Shown here: positions 6,404 through 14,281 of the stretch, one piece after another
How positions within the stretch are numbered: position 1 is the stretch's first letter
How the letters are laid out: each line of letters begins with the position of its first letter
DNA from: CAVZLD01 sp964522605
GTDB taxonomy: Bacteria > Planctomycetota > Planctomycetia > Pirellulales > Pirellulaceae
Direction of reading: 5' to 3'
DNA: 17,481 bases
Assembly: GCA_964522605.1 (NCBI GenBank)
Contig: CAZFWV010000121.1
Location: 1-17,481, forward strand
Notes under the pieces: generated by a model
Database searches by the model: none
The model's input: the letters and a program-made list of their open reading frames with translations, nothing else
What the model was told of the DNA's origin: nothing
Translations under genes and position numbers: made by a program

Positions 6404-9400
6404 ATGCGGAGCGAATCGATCTTGCGCGTTCGCAAACGCGCCCTTCGGTTATCGTGCAGGGAATCACGCAACTTCAGTCTTGAATCACTCGAGGATCGTC
6501 GGCTGCTGGCGGCAGGTGACGCGCTCGTTCTGGACGGAGTCAACGATTATCTCTCGGTGACTCCCAGCCCGGATCTGTTTCCTCAGGATACGATGACGCT
6601 CGAAGCCTGGATCCAACGCGCGGGTGGCGACGTATGCGGCACGATCATTCAGGGTGCCGATGACAATGCGTATTCGCTGCGGTTGTGTGCGGGGCGAGTT
6701 CAGTTTGAGGTCGGACAGACTACCGTCGCCGGAGACACACTCATCCCACCAAACGTCTGGACGCATGTCGCCGTTACGTGGGAAGTGAACAGTCGGAGTC
6801 GGATCTACATCAATGGCGATCTTGAGGCAGAAGCTGTCGCCAACAGCAGCATTCCTTCGGACTTCAGCCAATTGTCCATCGGTGCGAATCCGGGGCGGCT
6901 TCTCAGCACGGAGGATTTTGGTGGGTACATCGCCGAATTGAGACTTTGGAATGACGTGCGCACCGAAGCGCAAGTTCGACGGAGCATGCACACGCTGATC
7001 GAGACACCGCGGCCCGGCTTGGTCGCGAACTGGAGTTTCTCGAACGGACTGACGGACATCATCGGTGGACATTCAGTGACTGCATCCGGTGATGCCACGG
7101 TCACCGGGGCGCTGAATCGTCCGTCTCCGCCCGCACCACCCTTACCGGAACGCACGGCTTTCGACGAGAATTTCAACCAATTGCCCGATGACCGATTCGG
7201 CGCCGCTGCCGTACTTGTACCCGATCGAAATCGCGTATTGCTGATCGGTGGTGCGAAGGCAGATCAGAATGGAACGGTCACGATCTACGACCGGGTGGAC
7301 ACGGTTGATGCGGCAGCAGGGGCGACGAATCAGCTTGCGACTTTGCCGACGCAGTTGCTCCATGCCGGCGCGGCCTACTCGCCGGACCAGAAGTCTGTTT
7401 ATGTATTTGGCGGTGACACGGGCGCAACCGGCGATTCCTTCGCCAGCACCATCTACCGGATCGACCCGGTCTTCGGTCAGGTGACGACATTGCCGGTAAC
7501 ACTTCCACAGGGAATGCGCGCCATGGCTGCGGTGTACCACCCGGGAGTGAAACGCATCTTTCTGATTGGAGGTGAGACGGCGGAAAGTGGATTTGGCGCC
7601 ACCAACCTGCAGACAGTTTACAGTTTCGATCCAGTGAGCGAGACGCTTGTCAATACGAGCATCACGCTGCCGGCCCCACTCTCTCACTTGGCAGCCGTCT
7701 ATTCGGGTGCCACAGAAGGGATCTATCTGTTTGGCGGTCGACCCGGCTTGACGGGCTGGTCAAGCTCGATTTACGAGTTGCAGATCGATGATGATGGGTC
7801 ATCCGGCAGTGTCACGCTCCTGCAAACACAATTGCCACGTTTGGAATTTGGCGCAAGCGCGGTTGAGGATCCGATCAGTCGGCTTGTGTATGTCGTGGGA
7901 GGTATCGAGCCACGCCTGCTGGCATTTGATCCGGTCGAAGATCGGTTGTGGAAAACACCTATCGAATTCCCGTCGAGCCTAGTGAAAGAGTCTTCCATCG
8001 GGCCATTCGCCAGTGTCGTTTACGATACGCAGAATCGCCACATGCTGATTCTGGGTGGGGCGGCGAATCGGTTGTTCTACTCAGGACGATCGGACATCTG
8101 GCGCATACCGCTAGGGGACGGACCTGCCTTACCGATTGGCAGTTGGGATGTTCCGGGGCGCCTACCCACGACGAGCTTATTGACTGCGATCGATGGCGAC
8201 GAAGACCGCGTGATCTTTGGTACGCGGACAGATGGTGCTTTTCGGTATGACGCAGATAGGTCACTCGAACACTACACACCGACTGAGCTTGCGGGCCGTA
8301 ACGGCTCGATCAGCATCAATGACGTTGTTTACGATTTCGCCAACGACCGAATCTGGCTCTCGACAAATCGTGGCGCGAAACGCGACAGTGAAGGAACAAT
8401 CACGACTTATGACGAAATCGACTTGGGCACGGACGATGTCTTAACCGTCGATCCAGTTCGCAGCATCATTGGTACGGCGGGGGAAGGCGTGAAACTACTC
8501 ACGCCCGGGATCCCGAATCCGCTCTGGCGAACGTATCTGCCCGAGCGTTGGGTGGGCGCGACCGCTCGTCGTGATCGGGATGGCGAACTCTGGTTGCTCG
8601 CAGGAATCATCACACCGGATGCCACATATCCTTCCTATACCCTTTGGAGAATGACCTACTCCGGTGGATTCATCCCGATCGTCGAAACCACGGATTTCGG
8701 AGCCCCTGTGGGCAATGGCGAGGCTCTGACCGGTTTGGCATTCGACGGAAACAAGAATTGGTGGGTCTCCAGCACAAATGGAATCGCATACATCCCGGCG
8801 GCGGAAACGCCCGATCAATCCATTACGAACGTCCTGACGCCACTCATCGGCGCGTCCGCGGACGATGTGGACGTTGATCGAGACGGCCGGATCTGGGTGG
8901 CCATCCGCGATGATGGAACGCACTCGGGGGGATTGGTTGCCTACGAATCGACCGGCCCAAACTCCGTATCCACGGAGGAATACAACTGGCTGAATGCGCC
9001 CGTCGGAACAAACCAGCCGATTAACTCGCTGGTGTGGGACAGTTCATTCTCGGCGGTCGCCGCCGTGGATGAACGAATATGGGCCGGTCGAGCCGATGGC
9101 AAATTGATCACCGTCACCCAGCGTTGGCAGCAACTCAACGAGAAGAACAATATCGACCAGATGGTGATCGAGCGCGTCTGGACAGCGCGCGGACGGACAT
9201 TCCTCGCGACGGAGGACAGCTTGCACGTCCTCTTGCCCGACGGAACGACTTGGGATAACCGAGATGACTTGCGCGTGCATTCCGTCATGTCCGATCAATC
9301 GGGCCGCATCTGGATCGGCTCCGATAACGGCGTGCAGATCTACCAGACCGATGGCTGGCTTCCGCTGACCGATTTTGGCGGGACCGCGCCCGCTGGTGCC

Positions 9401-12400
9401 ATTCACGCGATCGTCCAGGATCAGTACGGTGCGATCTGGATTGGCGGTACAGAAGGGTTGACGATTTTGCATGATGACCAGTTTCTGTTCACACTTGACG
9501 CAACCAATTCGGGCCTTCCCTCCAGTCACGTGACTTCGCTGCTCGTTGATTTGGATAACCGACTGTGGATCGGAACTCCAACGGGACTTGCCCGAGTCGA
9601 TCAAGGCAACCTGTCGGTCTTCACCACGACGGATGGACTGGCAGACAATTCGATCTCTGACCTTGTCCAACTCGGCAGTGGCGAGATCGCGGTCAGTACA
9701 GCCAACGGGCTGAGTCTATTCACGAACAATGCGTTCGTCTCCCAAACCTTACCTATCGATGATGACAACCTGCCCCTGAGTGTCGATGAATTGGGTCGGC
9801 TGTGGGCCGGTAGTGCCGTGCGTACTGGAGATGAATGGCAAGGCTACTATTGGACGAACTCGGGACTCCGCAGCTCCACGGTATCGGATAACGCAACCGA
9901 CCATGCGGATCGAATCTGGTTCAGTCACGCACCGGATCCGGGGGTCAGTGTGCGCGGCGGTTTTCTACCCCCACTCAAAGACTCGGTCCCGATCATCACC
10001 GGTCTGTCGCCGAGATTTGCCACGGCCGGTGAAACGGTACAGGTCGAAGGAGGTGGGTTTGGCGAAAACAAGAGTGAACTGTCCGTAACCCTGGGCGGCG
10101 CCGCCGTCGAGATCCTGGATGTTGAGGATGACCGCATTACGGTTCGGCTCGGCACAGACAATGTCACGGGCAGCGTCACGGTCAACCGCGCCGGGCGCTC
10201 GACTACGCTAGATGACGCCTTGGAAGGAGGCCCCGCATTCTGCGCTGTTCCGACTCTATCGAGCTTCACGCCGACCGGAGGTACCAACGGAACCCTCATG
10301 GTCATCAGCGGAACCAACTTCGATCCCGACGCTCAAGTTGCCGTCGGTACAAACCAATTCCGTTCCGTAGTTCGTGTCAGCCCGACCGAGCTGCGAACGG
10401 TGGTTAACCCCAACGACCAGGACGGCACGGTATGGGTAGCAAATTCCTGCTCAAACGCGCAGGACAACCATCCCTTGTCTTTCAACCACATTGAATTGTC
10501 GATTTCCGACATGGAGTTAAACCAGGGCTTGTCGTTCTATCAACTCGTTCAGGAGAAGCCGACATTGGCGCAATACTATTTGCGTCACGACAGCCCTCCG
10601 CGGGTGGGCTCCGGTCTCAACGATACGGTTGAGATCGACACCGTTCAGATTACGTTTACCAACGCGAACGGCAATCAGGCAACGGTCACCCGTTCCTGGC
10701 CTCAGAAATCGGCTCCCAGCTTCAGCACGAATCCGACCGCTGTTCTCAAAACCGATTTGTCCAACAGCGTCAACGTCGCCTCGATCTATCCTCCATTCGA
10801 CGGTTTGGTGTCCGTCGAGACGGTCTTGAGCAACGGCGGATATCCCGTGAGTCAGACAACGGAGATCGCTGCGTTTCGCGAAAACGTCCGCCTGGGCGTG
10901 CTGCTCATTCCAATCGTCCCAGAGAATCTGCACGTCGACGATATTGCAGATATGAAGAAGCAGACGAACTTGGGATTGGAACAACTGCGAAAGAGGATCT
11001 TTCCGTTCGGGAATGTGGACTTTGTTTGGAGTTCCGTCATCCGACGCGATGATCAATTCGCGTTGGACGACGTTTACAACCTGTACAAAATTGGTCACAA
11101 GTTCGACGATTTGCGCGAATTTCGAAATGAACATGGGCCCGAAGTCACCGTCGCGATGGGCGTTGTTCATCCCAGTCTTCCCACGAGTGACAGCCGACCA
11201 GGTTTTGCGCTGTGGCCCGATGTCAGCGAAATGCTAAACCTGCTACTGATCGATGCTCTGGACACGGCTTGCGATATCGCGGCGGCCGTGCTGACCTTCG
11301 GCATCGCTGGTACAGATGCCTGTGACCTGGAAATCCCACTCTATGTCGGTTGGGCGGTGGGAGATACGAGCAGTTCCACGGGAGACCCCAGTCGGTTGTT
11401 TGGTCACGAGCTGGGGCACACTCTGGGACTCGTCAAGCCAACCACGGGCAATGGCTCGTGGACGGACAATGTCACGCATTCCGTCAACGACGAATTGGAT
11501 GGAGGAGAATGCTCGTCCGATAACACGACGTTCAATTTCAACAAATCGCTCTATCGCCAAGCGGGCGTGTCGGAACCGGTCGTGGATCCGATTGCCGGAA
11601 CGCAGTTCCGGGCGCAGAACGACGGTAATCCAAGCACAGCTCGAGGCAAGGCGATCATGAGCTACGCCTGTGCACGTCAGAATGACAATGTGTTTTTCGA
11701 ACCGAGCGACTACCAAGGCATTGCCTTTCAAGTTCTGCCGTTTGATCAGGCCACGCAACTACCCCAGGCTGCGACGGAAAAAGATGCGGCCCCGACTCCT
11801 CAAGCAGCCCACGAAGCGCCGGTCGGGCCACGAATCCGCATCAGCGGAACGATTGATGCCGGGGAACTTACCGGCCAAATCGAGCGGGCGATGTTGGCAC
11901 CGGACACGTCGCATCTGAGTTACAGCTTCGCCACAGAGTATTCGCTTGTCCAGTTGAACAGCTCCAACACCGTGCTCGACCAGATTGGGATCTTCCCTTA
12001 TTCACCACTCATCAACGAGGATGGCGGAAGTACAACGATTCCGGAAGAGGATTTGCCTCTGTTCTTTGCTGCGACGATGCTGCGACATGAAGGCCTGGCA
12101 CGCCTGGAATTGCGGAAGGGTGATACGCTGCTGGACTCCTGGCAGGTTGGCGCAGCCCCACCAGAAGTCGCAATCACGGCTCCTACCGGTGGACAGTTCG
12201 AGACCGGCGAGATTTCGCTTACCTGGCAGGCTTCGGATTCGGATGGTGATCCGCTCCGGTTCTTTGTGAGCTACTCGGCCGATAACGGCCAATCCTGGCA
12301 GCCTGTTGACATCGTCTCAGAGCAAAACACGCTGCAGATTCCTGTCCGTGAACTTGCGGGAAGCGATGCCGCGCGATTTCGCGTTACGGCGCACGATGGA

Positions 12401-14035
12401 TTCCATCGTACCGACGCAGTGTCCAGTCCCTTCACCGTTGCCTTTCAACCGCCGGATGTCGCCATCACTCATCCCCGACCCGATGGGTCATTTCTCGAGC
12501 ACACGGAAATCCTGTTTACGGGCGACGGGTTCGACAATCAGGCCGGGACACTCGATGGGCAGAACATGGTCTGGTCCAGCAGTCGCGACGGCTTCTTGGG
12601 TTATGGTCGCCAGATCGAAACGAATCTCAGTGTCGGTACCCATGAAATCACGCTAACCGCCATCAACTCCGTTGGCCAATCCGTTGTGGACAGTCTTGAG
12701 ATCTCGATCCAGAGTGATTTCGACCGTGATGGCCTGCCAGATGAACTCGAATTAGCGCGAGGCCTGAATCCTCTCTTGACGCGGGACGCCATGAGCGACG
12801 ATGACGGCGATGGGTTGCCGTTGAGAATGGAGCTGGCACGAGGCTCGAATCCGCAGCTGAGTGATTCGGATGGAGATGGCCGCCTCGATGGCCAGGAGAT
12901 TCTGGACGGCACCCATCCCCAACAGGCCGACAGCCCACTTCCTGCTGGTGAATTGGAAATCCGACCGTTGGCCATCGATCAGACAATCAATGGAGAACTC
13001 GATACACCCTTAAGACAGATTCCGATCCAGATTACGAGCCGGACAATCGTAGATTGGAAAGTCGAGTCCAATGCAGAATGGTTGGTTCCATCCGTGGAAT
13101 CGGGGCAGACGCCGGAACAGGTTGTGATCCGCGTGGAAAGTTACCTGCTGCGTGACGGAATTCATGAGGCAGAATTGCATTTTATGAGTGACGACCTGAA
13201 TCAGAGTCACGTCGTCCCGGTGACGGTTCGAATCGTGAACGCGGAAGGTCATTTTGACGTCAATCGGGACGGCGTCGTTGATGACCTCGACGAACAGATC
13301 ATCACCGATCTAGCCGGTGTTGTTGCAACAGATGATTCCTACAATTACCGCGCCGACATCGATCGCAATGGCCTGATCAATCTGCAGGATCTCCATCTGA
13401 CGCAAGGCACCGACCTCAACCGGGACGGAGTGGTCGATGCAAACGATCCGGACTACCTGTGCGCACGAATTGATGCGGAAGATCTCCAGTTCGATCTCAA
13501 TCAAGACGGGTCTCTGGATGAGTCAGATTTGGTCTTCTACATCAGGACCATGCTGGGAACTCACCGGGGTGACGCAAATCTGAACGGGAGCTTCAACACA
13601 GCCGACTTGGTACAGGTCCTGCAAACCGGCGAATACGAAGATGGAGTTCCGTTCAATTCCGGCTGGGCGGACGGGGACTGGAATTGTGACCGTGAATTCG
13701 ACACACAGGACTTGGTCGTCGCATTGCAGGATGGTGGATATGAATTCGCCGCCCAGCCAGCGACACTTCCTCTGTCCAGACAGCTCCCCGTACCCGCGCC
13801 CGATCCAACACGACATCGTCATGACTCGACGGGCGAAATGCGCACGATGGATCTTGCCTCAGTTGCCGCAGCGGTCGATCAACTGTTCCTGCTTTCGGAG
13901 GACTGGGGAGATCGTAGGGAACGCCTTCGGGATCCCCACTCCTCGAAGGAGGACCTTCCCGTCGATCAACGCCGATTGTCGCGTTTTGCCGACTTGTTCT
14001 TTCTTCAGCCTTCGAGAGGTGCATACGCTCCTTGA
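6404..14035 (+). CDS. Giant planctomycete mosaic secreted/surface protein with metalloprotease core
   Basis: 2543 residues. The basic N-terminus is followed by SLESLEDRRLLA (25-36), a LEPR-XLL-like motif typical of planctomycete giant proteins and presumably an export signal. Domains in order: LamG/concanavalin-like (about 39-232); Kelch-type propeller with repeated (V/I)xxxGG strands such as VYVFGGDTG (about 262-568); second propeller with Reg_prop-like RIWIGSDNG repeats (about 575-1185); two IPT/TIG domains (about 1195-1272, 1281-1362); protease region (about 1363-1770) with HELGHTLGL (H1668, E1669, H1672) and a Met-turn IMSYA (M1752); beta-rich region (about 1808-1918); two Ig-like modules (about 1920-2105); TSP3-like DxDxDG repeats (about 2105-2176); BACON-like module (about 2181-2281); and six EF-hand/dockerin-like loops from D2285, the last two in the planctomycete GDANLNG...GDWNCD repeat (2389-2449). 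The tail is charged. The expected third zinc histidine is lysine (K1678), so catalysis is uncertain. The natural ligand or substrate is unknown. Confidence 0.9.
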   Translation: MRSESILRVRKRALRLSCRESRNFSLESLEDRRLLAAGDALVLDGVNDYLSVTPSPDLFPQDTMTLEAWIQRAGGDVCGTIIQGADDNAYSLRLCAGRVQFEVGQTTVAGDTLIPPNVWTHVAVTWEVNSRSRIYINGDLEAEAVANSSIPSDFSQLSIGANPGRLLSTEDFGGYIAELRLWNDVRTEAQVRRSMHTLIETPRPGLVANWSFSNGLTDIIGGHSVTASGDATVTGALNRPSPPAPPLPERTAFDENFNQLPDDRFGAAAVLVPDRNRVLLIGGAKADQNGTVTIYDRVDTVDAAAGATNQLATLPTQLLHAGAAYSPDQKSVYVFGGDTGATGDSFASTIYRIDPVFGQVTTLPVTLPQGMRAMAAVYHPGVKRIFLIGGETAESGFGATNLQTVYSFDPVSETLVNTSITLPAPLSHLAAVYSGATEGIYLFGGRPGLTGWSSSIYELQIDDDGSSGSVTLLQTQLPRLEFGASAVEDPISRLVYVVGGIEPRLLAFDPVEDRLWKTPIEFPSSLVKESSIGPFASVVYDTQNRHMLILGGAANRLFYSGRSDIWRIPLGDGPALPIGSWDVPGRLPTTSLLTAIDGDEDRVIFGTRTDGAFRYDADRSLEHYTPTELAGRNGSISINDVVYDFANDRIWLSTNRGAKRDSEGTITTYDEIDLGTDDVLTVDPVRSIIGTAGEGVKLLTPGIPNPLWRTYLPERWVGATARRDRDGELWLLAGIITPDATYPSYTLWRMTYSGGFIPIVETTDFGAPVGNGEALTGLAFDGNKNWWVSSTNGIAYIPAAETPDQSITNVLTPLIGASADDVDVDRDGRIWVAIRDDGTHSGGLVAYESTGPNSVSTEEYNWLNAPVGTNQPINSLVWDSSFSAVAAVDERIWAGRADGKLITVTQRWQQLNEKNNIDQMVIERVWTARGRTFLATEDSLHVLLPDGTTWDNRDDLRVHSVMSDQSGRIWIGSDNGVQIYQTDGWLPLTDFGGTAPAGAIHAIVQDQYGAIWIGGTEGLTILHDDQFLFTLDATNSGLPSSHVTSLLVDLDNRLWIGTPTGLARVDQGNLSVFTTTDGLADNSISDLVQLGSGEIAVSTANGLSLFTNNAFVSQTLPIDDDNLPLSVDELGRLWAGSAVRTGDEWQGYYWTNSGLRSSTVSDNATDHADRIWFSHAPDPGVSVRGGFLPPLKDSVPIITGLSPRFATAGETVQVEGGGFGENKSELSVTLGGAAVEILDVEDDRITVRLGTDNVTGSVTVNRAGRSTTLDDALEGGPAFCAVPTLSSFTPTGGTNGTLMVISGTNFDPDAQVAVGTNQFRSVVRVSPTELRTVVNPNDQDGTVWVANSCSNAQDNHPLSFNHIELSISDMELNQGLSFYQLVQEKPTLAQYYLRHDSPPRVGSGLNDTVEIDTVQITFTNANGNQATVTRSWPQKSAPSFSTNPTAVLKTDLSNSVNVASIYPPFDGLVSVETVLSNGGYPVSQTTEIAAFRENVRLGVLLIPIVPENLHVDDIADMKKQTNLGLEQLRKRIFPFGNVDFVWSSVIRRDDQFALDDVYNLYKIGHKFDDLREFRNEHGPEVTVAMGVVHPSLPTSDSRPGFALWPDVSEMLNLLLIDALDTACDIAAAVLTFGIAGTDACDLEIPLYVGWAVGDTSSSTGDPSRLFGHELGHTLGLVKPTTGNGSWTDNVTHSVNDELDGGECSSDNTTFNFNKSLYRQAGVSEPVVDPIAGTQFRAQNDGNPSTARGKAIMSYACARQNDNVFFEPSDYQGIAFQVLPFDQATQLPQAATEKDAAPTPQAAHEAPVGPRIRISGTIDAGELTGQIERAMLAPDTSHLSYSFATEYSLVQLNSSNTVLDQIGIFPYSPLINEDGGSTTIPEEDLPLFFAATMLRHEGLARLELRKGDTLLDSWQVGAAPPEVAITAPTGGQFETGEISLTWQASDSDGDPLRFFVSYSADNGQSWQPVDIVSEQNTLQIPVRELAGSDAARFRVTAHDGFHRTDAVSSPFTVAFQPPDVAITHPRPDGSFLEHTEILFTGDGFDNQAGTLDGQNMVWSSSRDGFLGYGRQIETNLSVGTHEITLTAINSVGQSVVDSLEISIQSDFDRDGLPDELELARGLNPLLTRDAMSDDDGDGLPLRMELARGSNPQLSDSDGDGRLDGQEILDGTHPQQADSPLPAGELEIRPLAIDQTINGELDTPLRQIPIQITSRTIVDWKVESNAEWLVPSVESGQTPEQVVIRVESYLLRDGIHEAELHFMSDDLNQSHVVPVTVRIVNAEGHFDVNRDGVVDDLDEQIITDLAGVVATDDSYNYRADIDRNGLINLQDLHLTQGTDLNRDGVVDANDPDYLCARIDAEDLQFDLNQDGSLDESDLVFYIRTMLGTHRGDANLNGSFNTADLVQVLQTGEYEDGVPFNSGWADGDWNCDREFDTQDLVVALQDGGYEFAAQPATLPLSRQLPVPAPDPTRHRHDSTGEMRTMDLASVAAAVDQLFLLSEDWGDRRERLRDPHSSKEDLPVDQRRLSRFADLFFLQPSRGAYAP

Positions 14036-14088
14036 ATCATCCCTAAGCGAAGTTCTTGATTGCAGGCGTCAACCGTCGCGATGCGTCT

Positions 14089-14101
14089 GCCGGTGACCGG
14101 C
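14089..14101. repeat. 13-bp perfect palindrome after the giant gene
   Basis: GCCGGT-G-ACCGGC has 6-bp arms around one central base, 54 bp after the stop codon of the giant gene. It may be a protein site or a minor RNA stem; nothing more can be said. Confidence 0.25.
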
Positions 14102-14136
14102 TGCGGTGGATCATTCGCGAGGTGTGTAGATCCCGT

Positions 14137-14180
14137 TGTGCTCAAGGCAAAATCCTCACTTCTTGCCTTGGAGCACATTT
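14137..14180 (+). terminator. Strong hairpin between giant gene and ATPase gene, terminator-like
   Basis: TGTGCTCAAGGCAA (14137-14150) pairs with TTGCCTTGGAGCACA (14163-14177): 14 base pairs with one bulged base and a 12-base loop. Only three Ts (14178-14180) follow, so it is a weak match to an intrinsic terminator, but it is the best candidate for the end of the giant gene's transcript. An attenuator or mRNA-protecting stem is the alternative. Confidence 0.45.
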
Positions 14181-14207
14181 GCAGGCCGCCATCCCGAAGC
14201 GCGAGAA

Positions 14208-14216
14208 TGTTATGAT
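14208..14216 (+). promoter_or_regulatory. Extended -10 promoter of the ATPase/methyltransferase unit
   Basis: TGTTATGAT combines the TGn extension with TATGAT (five of six bases of TATAAT). No good -35 hexamer is present at 16-18 bases, which extended -10 promoters can tolerate. Transcription would begin near 14223, just past the 14137-14180 hairpin, giving a leader of about 58 bases before the GTG at 14282. Confidence 0.45.
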
Positions 14217-14281
14217 GGAAGTTGGATTCCACCGCCGGGAGAATTCAGAACGAACGCTTCTCGCGTGGATGAGGTGACAAA

